Source: Bradyrhizobium japonicum USDA 6
Lineage (GTDB): Bacteria > Pseudomonadota > Alphaproteobacteria > Rhizobiales > Xanthobacteraceae
Direction: 5' to 3'
DNA length: 64,000 nucleotides
Assembly (NCBI RefSeq): GCF_000284375.1
Contig: NC_017249.1
Span: forward strand, 3,636,001-3,700,000
This document shows, in pieces, positions 48,814 to 57,338 of the stretch (position 1 is its first letter; each line of letters starts with the position of its first letter). The notes below the pieces were generated by a model. That model was given only the letters and a program-made list of their open reading frames with translations. It was not told where the DNA came from and did no database searches. A program made the translations under genes and the position numbers.

Positions 48814-50343
48814 CTACACAGCAGCCGGCGGTCCAAACCAGGTCGTCAGCGCATCCGCAAGTCCGCGCTGGCTCTCATCTCCGACCCACGCCACATGCCC
48901 GTCGGGCCGCACGAGCACGGCTTCGGGGGCGGTGACCTGTCCGATGGCCGGAAGCTCCCATGCGCCGTTGTAGTCGGCGTCGACTGTTCCGATGCGATCT
49001 GCCCAGGGCGCGATGTTGACGCTGCCGGGCTTGCCGAAATTGAGCAACACAGCCTGTGCGCTGTGCAGAAGCGCGAAGAGTTTTCGGGGGCAGCCATCGA
49101 CCGTGAGGTCGAGATCGGGCATCCGGCGCCCGAGCAGTTCGTGTCCTTCGCCGAGATCGTAGCGGATATCGAGCCCGCTCATCATCGCGCCGAAGCGTTT
49201 GCGCGGCTCGTCCATGGCGAGCAGGTCGGACACCACATCGCGCGCGGCCTTGAGGCCGGCCTCGCCGCGGCGGAGCATGGCGATCTGCGCCATGGTGTTG
49301 CGCAAGACGCGCGCGGCCACGGGATGACGCTCAGTGTGGTAGGTGTCGAGCAGGCCGTCGGGCGAAATGCCCCTGACCACCTGCGCCAGCTTCCAGCCGA
49401 GATTGACCGCGTCCTGCACGCCGGTGTTGAGGCCTTGCCCGCCGACGGAGTGATGGATATGCGCGGCATCGCCGGCGAGCAGCACGCGCTCCCGGCGATA
49501 GGACACGGCCTGCCGCGCCGCATCGGTGAAGCGGGAGATCCAGGCGGGATTTTGGATCCCGAAGTCGGTGCCGTACACGGCGACGAGCGCATCGCTGAGA
49601 TCGCGCAAGCCGGGTTCGCCGGTGCGGTCGAGCGTCGCTTCCGTCACGACGACCAGCACGCGACCGCTCTCCGCCTTGCTGAGGCCATGAAAGCCGATGG
49701 CGTCGTGGCGGAGACCCCATGCCGGCTCGTCGCGCATCTCGACTTCGGCCATGAGATTGCTGAGCGTCGGATCGGAGCCGGCGAAATCGATGCCGGCCCT
49801 CTTGCGCACCAGGCTGCGACCGCCGTCGCAGCCGACGAGATAGCTTGCGCGCAATGCCTTGCCGCCGGAGAGCGCAACGTCGATGCCGGTCGCGTCCTGA
49901 ACGAAGCCTGTCACCTCGGAGTTTCGATAGATCGGTACCGCGAGCTCCTCGACCCAGTCGGCCAGGATGCGCTCGATGTGGCGCTGCCGCAGCGCGAGGC
50001 CATAAGCGTGCCGGGTGGGGAGATCGCCGATGTCGAGCCTGGTCCAGGCGAAGCCCGCGAGCTGGGTGACTTGCCCTTCGCGCAGGAAGCGCTCCGCGAT
50101 GCCGCGCTGATCGAGGATCTCGATGGTCCGCGCGTGCAATCCGCCGGCTCGCGTGCCGACGAGCTCCTGATCCGCGCGCCGCTCGACCACGGCGACGTCG
50201 ACATCCGCGAGCGCCAGCTCGGCGGCCAGCATCAAGCCGGTCGGGCCGCCGCCGGCGATCACCACGGCATGGTGGCTCGCGCAGCTGGCACCGGCCCGCT
50301 CGGAACGGCCGCGCGGCCGGGACGACAGAAGCAATACAGGCAT
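48814..50343 (-). CDS. FAD-dependent aromatic monooxygenase (PheA/TfdB-Rox type)
   Basis: The 509-aa flavoprotein hydroxylase shows the FAD motif VVIAGGGPTGLMLAAELAL near residue 28, a DG-type motif GCDGGRSLVRK near residue 170, and the GD motif LLAGDAAHIHHSVGGQGLNTG near residue 290. It is related to phenol 2-monooxygenase and rifampicin monooxygenase types and probably hydroxylates an aromatic substrate. A GAGGGAG lies before the ATG. It is bracketed by repeat copies 3 and 4 and is on the opposite strand. Confidence 0.86.
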   Translation of the reverse strand: MPVLLLSSRPRGRSERAGASCASHHAVVIAGGGPTGLMLAAELALADVDVAVVERRADQELVGTRAGGLHARTIEILDQRGIAERFLREGQVTQLAGFAWTRLDIGDLPTRHAYGLALRQRHIERILADWVEELAVPIYRNSEVTGFVQDATGIDVALSGGKALRASYLVGCDGGRSLVRKRAGIDFAGSDPTLSNLMAEVEMRDEPAWGLRHDAIGFHGLSKAESGRVLVVVTEATLDRTGEPGLRDLSDALVAVYGTDFGIQNPAWISRFTDAARQAVSYRRERVLLAGDAAHIHHSVGGQGLNTGVQDAVNLGWKLAQVVRGISPDGLLDTYHTERHPVAARVLRNTMAQIAMLRRGEAGLKAARDVVSDLLAMDEPRKRFGAMMSGLDIRYDLGEGHELLGRRMPDLDLTVDGCPRKLFALLHSAQAVLLNFGKPGSVNIAPWADRIGTVDADYNGAWELPAIGQVTAPEAVLVRPDGHVAWVGDESQRGLADALTTWFGPPAAV

Positions 50344-50478
50344 GTGGACTCCCTCGCGTTGCCGCTTTGGATGTTCATTGGGTCGGGGGTTCTACGGCAG
50401 GGCGGGGGCTTGAAGCAAGCCCTTTGCGCACCACATATCAAGCTGGGAGGAAGGGCTCCTCCTTCTGTATTCGCTGCG

Positions 50479-50559
50479 TTGACACGTCGGGCAAAACACT
50501 GGCAGAATGGCATCATCGAAAGACGTTTGGTTCGGCCCGCGCGAGCGGGCTTTTTTGTT
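50479..50559 (+). ncRNA. Repeat/sRNA-like element, copy 4
   Basis: TTGACACGTCGGGCAAAACA, CAGAAT at N18, CATCATCGAA, then GCCCGC-gcga-GCGGGC followed by TTTTTT. Closest to copy 2. Confidence 0.65.
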
Positions 50560-50597
50560 TCTGCGTCGTGTGACGACGATCTCACTCAACACAAGGT

Positions 50598-50690
50598 TTG
50601 ACACGTCGGGCAAAACACCGGCAGAATGACATCATCGAGACGAGTTTGGTTCACCCGCGCCGGAAGCATCCGCCGCGGGTTTTTTCGTCT
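50598..50690 (+). ncRNA. Repeat/sRNA-like element, copy 5
   Basis: TTGACACGTCGGGCAAAACA, then ACCGGCAGAATGACATCATCGAGA, then an ACCCGCG..CGCGGGT hairpin with TTTTTT. It starts 119 bases after copy 4 and shares a TTTGGTTC segment with it. Confidence 0.65.
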
Positions 50691-50940
50691 CGACTTCGAG
50701 ATCGGACGGTGGCCGCGCATCCGGCCACGCACTCGCTAGACCACGTTCAAGGGGCGCCGATCGGCGCGCCGCCGTCCGTACCATTTCTGGCCGTGCGCGC
50801 GCGAACGTGCCGGCCCGCGGCGCCGGGCCTGTTGCTCGCGCCGCTGCGGTCTCCGGAGACACGGAGATAGGGTTCGCGCCCGAAACGATCGCGGCTTCGT
50901 CACGCGATCTGCCGCGCATTTTCTTTTTCGTGGAGAGACG

Positions 50941-51012
50941 ATGACCGCCTATCTGATATCGCTCGCGCTCGCCGGCCTGGTTGCAATCGTGCTGTGGGAG
51001 ACGTTTTCTTGA
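50941..51012 (+). CDS. Possible 23-aa membrane peptide
   Basis: MTAYLISLALAGLVAIVLWE ends in TFS. GGAGAG precedes the ATG. Its stop overlaps the TTG start of the next gene, which supports translation. Confidence 0.45.
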   Translation: MTAYLISLALAGLVAIVLWETFS

Positions 51013-51347
51013 ACGAGGAGATAGAAGGCGAGCTCGCGAGCGAGCCGATCCGCCCGCCGGCGCGACGGAGGACGTCCAGCGCACGCACCTTGACCGAAAT
51101 TCGCTCGCTTGCGCGAAGCCACACCAGAACTGCGCTCAGGGTGCTCGTCGGCATCATGCGCAGCGACGATGCGACGCCGGCAGCGCGCGTCTCAGCAGCG
51201 AATGCGATCCTCGATCGCGGCTGGGGCAAGGCGGCGCAGCCGATCGAGAACGGCGAAGACGGAGCGCTGGAACTGATTCACCGGATCGAACGCATCATTG
51301 TGTATCCGGGAAGCTTGGGCGATGGGGATGCCGGGCGTGACGCCTGA
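51009..51347 (+). CDS. Phage small-terminase-like protein
   Basis: The 112-aa protein has LTEIRSLARSHTRTALRVLVGIM and ATPAARVSAANAILDRGWGKAAQPIE, a helical pattern seen in rhizobial prophage proteins next to terminase. The TTG start overlaps the previous stop (TTGA) and follows GGGAG. Small terminase subunit is the best guess, not proven. Confidence 0.6.
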   Translation: MNEEIEGELASEPIRPPARRRTSSARTLTEIRSLARSHTRTALRVLVGIMRSDDATPAARVSAANAILDRGWGKAAQPIENGEDGALELIHRIERIIVYPGSLGDGDAGRDA

Positions 51348-51687
51348 GCCGTGGAAAGATCGATCTGGAATTCGGTTGGACTTGCCGTTTGACACGTCGG
51401 GCAAAACACTGGCAGAATGGCATCATCAAAGACGAGTTGGTTCAGCCCGCGCCGAGCAATCGGTTGCGGGTTTTTCGTCTCGGTCATGCTTTCGTCAGTC
51501 CTTGGTCTGCTTGCTGGTCCGGCGTTGCCCGGCATAGGCGCGCTGACGGATCGTGGCCTACGGCTTGCGGCGGCGTCCTTGCTGGTTTCAATCAAGCTCC
51601 GCAGGGACAGCCCGACACACCCGACAACGAAGACTGGTCCGCGATGTGGCGCAGGCGCAGCGGTCTGCACTAGGGCGAGCGCATCCA
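51348..51687. other. Gap holding repeat copy 6
   Basis: About 340 bases that separate the small- and large-terminase remnants. Repeat copy 6 fills the first part; the rest shows no gene. Confidence 0.5.
51389..51485 (+). ncRNA. Repeat/sRNA-like element, copy 6
   Basis: TTGACACGTCGGGCAAAACA, CAGAAT at N18, CATCATCAAAGACGAGTTGG, then CCCGC-gCCGA-gcaa-TCGG-ttGCGGG followed by TTTTT. It separates the small- and large-terminase remnants. Confidence 0.65.
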
Positions 51688-52209
51688 TTGTCCATCCTGA
51701 AAATTCCGACGGCGAAAATCTTCGAGCCGCTATTGAAACCCGCCCGTTACAAGGGCGTTTATGGTGGGCGGGGCTCGGGTAAATCGCATTTCTTCGGCGA
51801 GCTCCTCGTCGAAACCTGCCAGGCCGAACGCGGCACGCTCGCGATTTGCATCCGCGAGGCGCAGCGGACGCTGGCGCAATCCTCGAAGCGCTTGATCGAG
51901 GGCAAGATCGCAAGTCTCGGTCTTGGTCACGGCTTCAAGCTCTTCAGCGACAAGATCGAGACGCCCGCAGACGGTTTGATCATCTTTCGTGGACTTCAGG
52001 ACGATGCCGGCAAATACAGGTTGATGATGAAGGCGCGGGATGCCGTCGCGGCCAGGCCGATGCCGCCGGTACAGAGACCGGGCATGGCGGCGAGTCGGGA
52101 TGAACGGGATCGGCATGATCTGCGAACGCTGAGCGCGCGCCTTTCGAGCACTGGTGATCTCAAGGATGCGGTCGCACTCTACCAGGCGAAGAAGGCGGGT
52201 GGCCGGTGA
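51688..52209 (+). pseudogene. Truncated large terminase fused to another phage gene's C-terminus
   Basis: The frame starts (TTG) LSILKIPTAKIFEPLLKP and has the terminase Walker A GGRGSGKSHFF, then ICIREAQRTLAQSSKRLIE. It reaches IIFRGLQDD near residue 110, where a normal TerL continues to its Walker B and nuclease domain. Here it switches to AGKYRLMMKARDAVAARPMPP, which then ends LKDAVALYQAKKAGGR, a tail like those of other rhizobial phage proteins. An in-frame deletion fits best. It would be inactive as a packaging motor. Confidence 0.72.
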
Positions 52210-52296
52210 GGGAAGCGTGCCAGGAAACCTTAACCGATCAGACACCTGATGTGCTTCGTTTGGCTCCAAATAGCGACCTTGTGCAAAAAGGATAGG

Positions 52297-52752
52297 ATGC
52301 CCATGCTGTTCAGCCGCATTTTGCCTCTCATGATTGTCGCGACAGGCCTTCTATCGGTTGATGCGTTTGCCGGTGATTACACTGTTTCCTATGCCTTCGA
52401 CGGCACGACGCGGGAGGATGTCTCCGCCGGTGCAACGAGCTCGCTCAATGAAGAGGGGACCACGAAAGAGTGCCAGTATGACAGGCATTGCACGATAGAG
52501 CTGACGAAGTCGGATCTGACGATATCGTTGAGCGTCAAGCGTTCCGGGCGCCGTAAGGTGGTCGTCTATGCGGACGGCGGTCGTAGCCGTAGCGCAGGTT
52601 GTTGCTATTTTTCGGGCGGCGATCGCCAGGCTGAGAGCGAGCTTACCCAATCATTGCTTCGCCTGTACATCTACGAAGGGCACGCTCGCAAGAGAAACGA
52701 ATACGTTCAAAATCCCCCTTGGGGCTTCTGTATCTCCAATTTTCAGACTTGA
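52297..52752 (+). CDS. Secreted hypothetical protein (151 aa)
   Basis: A signal peptide (MPMLFSRILPLMIVATGLLS) precedes a small Cys-containing mature part (CQYDRHC, GCCYFSGG). AAGGATAGG lies before the ATG. Function unknown; probably prophage cargo. Confidence 0.6.
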   Translation: MPMLFSRILPLMIVATGLLSVDAFAGDYTVSYAFDGTTREDVSAGATSSLNEEGTTKECQYDRHCTIELTKSDLTISLSVKRSGRRKVVVYADGGRSRSAGCCYFSGGDRQAESELTQSLLRLYIYEGHARKRNEYVQNPPWGFCISNFQT

Positions 52753-52871
52753 AATAGTTCGGCGTTCGAGAACGCCGCTAGCCCGTCCTCATCGCCCTTA
52801 TTCGTCAGCCGAATTCTCCCGCGATCCTTGGTTGATCGCGGGACCGGATCGGCATGCTTCCACAGGAACTC

Positions 52872-53399
52872 ATGATGGCCACCATCGAGCGACAGTATCT
52901 GCCTCCCCTGAATCCCGAGACGACGATCGCGGAGGCGGATCGCCCGCGTGTCTACGATATCGTTCGCAAGCAGTTGGCCGATCTCCTGGAAGGAGACCAG
53001 TCCTACTATCCGGATGGGGTCCAGAAGGATTGGCAGGCTCGCGCCGAAGATCTTGACGGCTACATTAGATCGTTCACGAGCTTGCAAGGACGTGTCAACG
53101 ATCCAGCCGATATCCTTGGAGACGTGATCAGGCATCTCCGCGGACATGCCAAAAACTTTCGGACCCGAATCGAGGGGGCAGGGCCGTCCGATCCGATCGA
53201 ACTGCCGCCGGCACTGTCGCCGACCACCCGAGACAGGAACGAGCTGTACGTCTATCCAAATCCGTTTGCTCCGCCAATGGAGACTCTTCCCCAGCCGCGG
53301 CGGGAATGGCCGGTTTCGTCGGGCGCTGGAATCGCTAAGGGCAGCGGGACGAGCAAGCCAGAGCAGCGCATCGCGCCGCCAATATTCTTCCCGTTCTAG
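52872..53399 (+). CDS. Hypothetical phage-associated protein (175 aa)
   Basis: Reads MMATIERQYLPPLNPETTIA, with a helical middle and a Pro-rich C-terminal half. AGGAACTC precedes the ATG. No family is recognised. Confidence 0.55.
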   Translation: MMATIERQYLPPLNPETTIAEADRPRVYDIVRKQLADLLEGDQSYYPDGVQKDWQARAEDLDGYIRSFTSLQGRVNDPADILGDVIRHLRGHAKNFRTRIEGAGPSDPIELPPALSPTTRDRNELYVYPNPFAPPMETLPQPRREWPVSSGAGIAKGSGTSKPEQRIAPPIFFPF

Positions 53400-53470
53400 G
53401 AACGGCTCTTTCGATCCTCTCGGGGTACCGACCAGCCATCTGAACTGGATTTACGACAGGAAAGCGCACC

Positions 53471-53736
53471 ATGAGCGAAGACGACAGGAATTTCATCGAA
53501 CGCGCCGATTCCATAACCGGACATCTCTACGGCAAACCCATGTCGCCGGAGCGGATTGTGGAGAACTTTGCGCTCTATGGATTGAAGAAGCGCGTGGCGG
53601 CACTCGAGAAGTTCGATGCCGAATTGGGGGCGAGATCGATTCGAGCCCTCACAACTTGCGAAGGCGCGTTCAGCTTGTCGATCTGCGCCGGCGCATGGGC
53701 AGTCTTCATGAGGCGTTGCGCAAAGCCAAGCGATGA
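53471..53736 (+). pseudogene. Small phage gene broken by a frameshift in a G-run
   Basis: The frame MSEDDRNFIERADSITGHLY continues to EKFDAELG, where the run of five Gs (53626-53630) shifts it. The other frame gives GEIDSSPHNLRRRVQLVDLR and ends EALRKAKR. Its stop overlaps the next ATG (ATGA), which shows that the shifted frame is the true C-terminus. One extra G restores it. Confidence 0.7.
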
Positions 53737-54221
53737 CCCATCCACTGCTAGCGGCGCTTGCACAGGCACGGCTGCGCGATGCGCCGATGTTCGTCAAATG
53801 GTGCGAGCTGAACGGCGCGACCGCGTGCCCGGCCACGCCTGCGTCGGTCGCGCGTTTTGTGACCGACTGCGCGTCGCTTGGCATGAGCGGACTCTGGCCG
53901 GCCGTTCAGGACATATCGCGGATGCACGTAGCACTCGGCCTGGCCGATCCGACCCTGGGTGGTCCGGCGGCAGGCGCGATGAGCACGGTTGCGGCCATAT
54001 CGCCGCCTCGATCCTGGCCGGGCTCATTCAGGCAACGGTTCGAGGCGCTACCCTACGACATCCAGCTCTATCTTTTGTCGCACGAAACCCAGCGGGAACG
54101 CGCGCTCCGGCGCGCGCAGAACGAGGCTGCATCCGCTCGCCAGAAGCTGGCGGCGTTCGAGGCTCAAACGAAGGACGAAAAGGCCAGTGGCAATGAAACA
54201 GCATCGCACGACAAGGCTTGA
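53733..54221 (+). CDS. Phage protein with integrase-like N-terminal core-binding region
   Basis: The 162-aa protein has FVKWCELNGATACPATPASVARFVTD and ISRMHVALGLADPTLGGPAAGAM, a spacing like the SAM-like core-binding domain of tyrosine recombinases. The rest is a Gln/Glu-rich helical tail, and no catalytic Arg/His/Tyr set is present. It is coupled to the previous gene by ATGA. Confidence 0.55.
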   Translation: MTHPLLAALAQARLRDAPMFVKWCELNGATACPATPASVARFVTDCASLGMSGLWPAVQDISRMHVALGLADPTLGGPAAGAMSTVAAISPPRSWPGSFRQRFEALPYDIQLYLLSHETQRERALRRAQNEAASARQKLAAFEAQTKDEKASGNETASHDKA

Positions 54222-54408
54222 GGATCGGATCGAAGAGCTGCGCGCTGAAATCGACGGCATTATCGATCAGCGCGTGGCCAGGATCGCCAGCGGGAGCCCC
54301 GGCGTCCCCGCGGGCGTGATCCGCAACCTCCTGACGGCCCGGGCGCCGTCCTGCCGGTGCGCGCAGTATATCGAGCTGTGCGGCACAGAGGCGAAGACGC
54401 CGGACTGA
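54193..54408 (+). CDS. Small helical phage protein (71 aa)
   Basis: The frame reads MKQHRTTRLEDRIEELRAEI and ends in a Cys-rich CRCAQYIELCG tail. It overlaps the end of the preceding gene. Function unknown. Confidence 0.5.
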   Translation: MKQHRTTRLEDRIEELRAEIDGIIDQRVARIASGSPGVPAGVIRNLLTARAPSCRCAQYIELCGTEAKTPD

Positions 54409-54482
54409 CGGCTGGTAGTTCAGATTCTCTCCAAATACGCGACGGTGGCTCAGGAAGCCGCCTCTTCAATCAAGGATACAGG

Positions 54483-55474
54483 ATGACTCTCTACAAATGG
54501 TCCCAACTGGCCTCCGCCGACGCCACAGCAGATCCGACAATCAACTGGGCGGAGGGGCAAACCCCTCCAGCGTCAACGACTCGGCGCGCGGGATGATGGC
54601 GGCGATTGCCAAGTACCGCGATGACACGGCTGGAATGATCGTCACGAGCGGAACCAGCACAGCCTACGTGGTCAGTACCTATCAGGTGTTTCAGTCGCTT
54701 TCGCAGTTGAACGGCCAGCTTGTCGCGTTCACGCCGCATGCTACCAATGGAGCGGCCGTGACCATCAACGTCGATGGTCTTGGTGCTAGGCCGCTTCGGT
54801 CTGCTCCCTCGATCGAACTGCCGCCCGGAACGATCATCCAGGGTACGCCGTATGCGGCTCTCTACAACAATAGCGATGCCGCATTCTATTTGGCTGGCTT
54901 CTTCAACGATCCTTACAATGTTCCTATCGGCTCCTGCATCGACTTCTTCGGCGCAACAGCCCCAAACAGTTCATTTGCCCTCGCTTACGGTCAAGCAATC
55001 TCTCGGACGGCCTATTCGACACTATTCTCGATGTTCGGCACGACATACGGCACCGGTGACGGTTCCACTACCTTTAACGTTCCTGATCTTCGCGGGCGGA
55101 TCGTTGCCGGCAAGGATGATATGGGTGGTTCTGCGGCTAGCCGCCTGACGTCGTCTTATTTTGGCGGCACGGCAACCAATCTTGGTGCGACGGGTGGCTC
55201 GGAAAGTCATACGCTAACGACAGCGCAACTGGCCTCACATACGCACCCGAACACGTTGACTGATCCAGGACACGTGCACTCGTATCAGCGAGCGGAGTAC
55301 GGTGAGCAGAAGCCGGCGTCGGGCGGCAATACGCCCTTTGCTACGTATTCCTCGCAAAATACAGGATCGGCTACCACCGGGGTCACGATCAACAATGTCG
55401 CAACGGGCAGCGGCAATGCTCATAACAATACACAACCGACGATCATCGCCAATAAGTTGTTGCGGATTATTTAG
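54483..55474 (+). pseudogene. Phage tail-collar fibre protein broken by a frameshift
   Basis: The N-terminal frame MTLYKWSQLASADATADPTI reaches WAEG at a run of four Gs (54553-54556). The continuing frame is ANPSSVNDSARGMMAAIAKY, and one extra G joins them. The C-terminal half contains the phage tail collar pattern PIGSCIDFFGATAPN and FNVPDLRGRIVAGKDDMGG. RBS AAGGATACAGG precedes the ATG. Its role would be host binding at the tail tip. Confidence 0.78.
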
Positions 55475-56196
55475 CGATCTTTATGCCATCGCATCACGTC
55501 GTGATCTTGCGGGATGATCGATCCGATAGCTTCCTTTGGAAAAAAGATAAAATCTCGATGTCCACTCAATCCAAATTTAGGATGAGGAATTGTCGAGATA
55601 TCTTTTATCTGCGCGTAAGTCTTTCCAAGAAACATGATGCCCGAATAGCCGAGACTACTGAAGAACTCTAGCAACGGAGTAATTTCTCCGGGCGTACTTT
55701 CGAACTGGATAACCGGAGAAAATTTACGGATCAGATGTTCTCCGCCGCGGAAAACTTTTAGTTCATGCCCTTCTACGTCGCACTTGATGAACTTCAAATT
55801 CGAGATTGGTCCGATATCATCTAGCTTCGCGAGCTTAACGGGTATTGACCCGCCGATGTTTCTGGAGAGCGAGGCACTCCCATCCCCGGGGCGCTTTCTG
55901 GACAGTTGAGAGACGCCCTCGGCGTCAGACAAAGCAAGATTGACAATCTCGACATTTGGTCCGAGGCGACGCTGACGAATATACTCCGCCATCTCCGGCT
56001 GAGGTTCGATTGCGAGCACGCGACCGTGGGGTCCAACAGCTTTGGCCAGCCAATACGAGTAAATCCCTTTGTTCGCCCCAATGTCTAGAACTGTGGCGCC
56101 GGTCAGCCGCAAGCGCAGAAGAGCCTTGAGCTGCAAACTCTCGGTTCTCAGCCTGTAGCGCAGGCATCGAACGAAAAAATGGACATCCTCGAGCAT
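55471..56196 (-). CDS. FkbM-family SAM-dependent methyltransferase
   Basis: The 241-aa protein has the methyltransferase motif VLDIGANKGIYSYWLAKAVG near residue 36, GRVLAIEPQPEMAEYIRQR and FIKCDVEGHELKVFRGGE, as in FkbM-type sugar O-methyltransferases. It is on the opposite strand inside the phage module, overlaps the tail-fibre gene's stop by 4 bp, and has lower G+C. It is probably lysogenic-conversion cargo that alters surface glycans. Confidence 0.83.
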   Translation of the reverse strand: MLEDVHFFVRCLRYRLRTESLQLKALLRLRLTGATVLDIGANKGIYSYWLAKAVGPHGRVLAIEPQPEMAEYIRQRRLGPNVEIVNLALSDAEGVSQLSRKRPGDGSASLSRNIGGSIPVKLAKLDDIGPISNLKFIKCDVEGHELKVFRGGEHLIRKFSPVIQFESTPGEITPLLEFFSSLGYSGIMFLGKTYAQIKDISTIPHPKFGLSGHRDFIFFPKEAIGSIIPQDHDVMRWHKDR

Positions 56197-56236
56197 GACT
56201 TGAGGCTACTACTACACCCCCCAACCGAGTCAACCC

Positions 56237-56923
56237 ATGGTAGACCTGAACGCCCTTTCTGCGGCGAATGCGAAGCGCTGGGCGCATGCGAAGCCGACCC
56301 GGAAAGCCGAATCCGGCAATGTTGCCTTGCGTCTCTACAAGGCCAGGCAGCGCTATCGGGCTGTCGCACGGGAAACCGGTGTCCCCTGGCCAGTCATTGC
56401 GGTCATTCACGAGCGGGAATCCTCCCAGGACTGGCGAGCTTCCCCGGCTCAGGGCGATCCCTGGAACCGCGTGTCGGTTCACGTGCCGGCGGGACGAGGC
56501 CCATTCGAATCGTGGGAGGACGCGGCCATCGACGCGCTCGTCAAGTGCCCGCCGTTCCTCGCGCGTCACAGGGATTGGTCGATTGCGGCCGCGCTGACGG
56601 CGCTCGAGACTTACAACGGCATCGGTTACGCCGCCCGCGGCGTGCCTTCGCCATACGTCTGGTCCGGCACTGACCAGTACCGTACCGGCAAGTATGTGCG
56701 GGATGGCGTCTACGATCCAGGCAAGGTCGATCCGCAACTGGGATGTGCGGCGCTCATCATCGCGCTGATGGAGCTCGATCCCGACATCAGTTTTGCGGGA
56801 GCAAAGATCGCAAAGAGCGCAGCGGCGAGTGATTCAGCGGAGCCCTCACTGACGAATCCGTCGAGGGGCTCGATCGGTGCATTCGTGGTCAACCTGGTCA
56901 GAGCAGTTTTTGGAAGGAAATGA
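56237..56923 (+). CDS. Phage lysozyme/endolysin-like protein
   Basis: The 228-aa protein has VPWPVIAVIHERESSQDWRAS with the catalytic-type Glu, WEDAAIDALVKCPPFLARH, and LTALETYNGIGYAARGVPSPYVWSGT. These match the COG5526 lysozyme family. The C-terminal region includes a Ser/Ala-rich linker. It would degrade peptidoglycan at lysis. Confidence 0.78.
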   Translation: MVDLNALSAANAKRWAHAKPTRKAESGNVALRLYKARQRYRAVARETGVPWPVIAVIHERESSQDWRASPAQGDPWNRVSVHVPAGRGPFESWEDAAIDALVKCPPFLARHRDWSIAAALTALETYNGIGYAARGVPSPYVWSGTDQYRTGKYVRDGVYDPGKVDPQLGCAALIIALMELDPDISFAGAKIAKSAAASDSAEPSLTNPSRGSIGAFVVNLVRAVFGRK

Positions 56924-56925
56924 AC

Positions 56926-57087
56926 ATGAGAACGATGCTCGATATCATATTCTTCATCATATTTTTCGGCGCCGGCTTTGCCGCCTGCTGGTTTTGCAAA
57001 GATCCGATTGTTCGGCTCGTGACCGGCACCGAAGCCCTGATCGCGTCGCTTGAGGTCAAGCTTGCGGCACTGCGGGCGAAACCGTGA
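56926..57087 (+). CDS. Small membrane protein (53 aa), spanin/holin-like
   Basis: The frame begins MRTMLDIIFFIIFFGAGFAA and then has a short cytoplasmic/periplasmic tail ending KLAALRAKP. GGAAGG lies 8 bases before. The next gene's ATG overlaps its stop. Too short for the usual gene callers. Confidence 0.55.
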   Translation: MRTMLDIIFFIIFFGAGFAACWFCKDPIVRLVTGTEALIASLEVKLAALRAKP

Positions 57088-57338
57088 TGCTCGCAAAAAT
57101 CAAGGCGGTCTGTCTGCACTCCATGACCATTGCCTGGAGCTATTGCATCGCGTTCACCGGTGCTCTGGCATCAATCATCGACGACCTCGCCGATGCCCTG
57201 GGCGATCCCGGCGTCAAGGATCAAATCAGCTCGGCCATTGGCGACGTCAAGACGACGGGGCGCATCATGCTGGTGATCTCCATCGTGACGATCGTCGCAC
57301 GTCTGCGAACCCTTCGGAGGATAGATCAATGTGGATGA
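57087..57338 (+). CDS. Holin-like membrane protein (83 aa)
   Basis: Two hydrophobic stretches (MTIAWSYCIAFTGALASII and GRIMLVISIVTIVARLRTL) separated by a charged DDLADALGDPGVKDQ region. It overlaps the 53-aa gene. The lysis context suggests a holin. Confidence 0.55.
   Translation: MLAKIKAVCLHSMTIAWSYCIAFTGALASIIDDLADALGDPGVKDQISSAIGDVKTTGRIMLVISIVTIVARLRTLRRIDQCG

Larger units (their letters stand above)
50344..50940. other. Gap holding repeat copies 4 and 5
   Basis: No gene. Repeat copies 4 and 5 occupy much of the first half. The remainder (about 50700-50940) shows only low-complexity ORFs. Confidence 0.5.

Noticed and set aside
48787..50601. 604-aa plus-strand ORF over the FAD monooxygenase gene
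   Set aside because: Antisense shadow; the minus-strand protein has all FAD motifs.
40043..51913. Minus-strand peptides containing LPVFCPTCQ
   Set aside because: They are antisense translations of the TTGACACGTCGGGC repeat elements and not a real cysteine-motif protein family.
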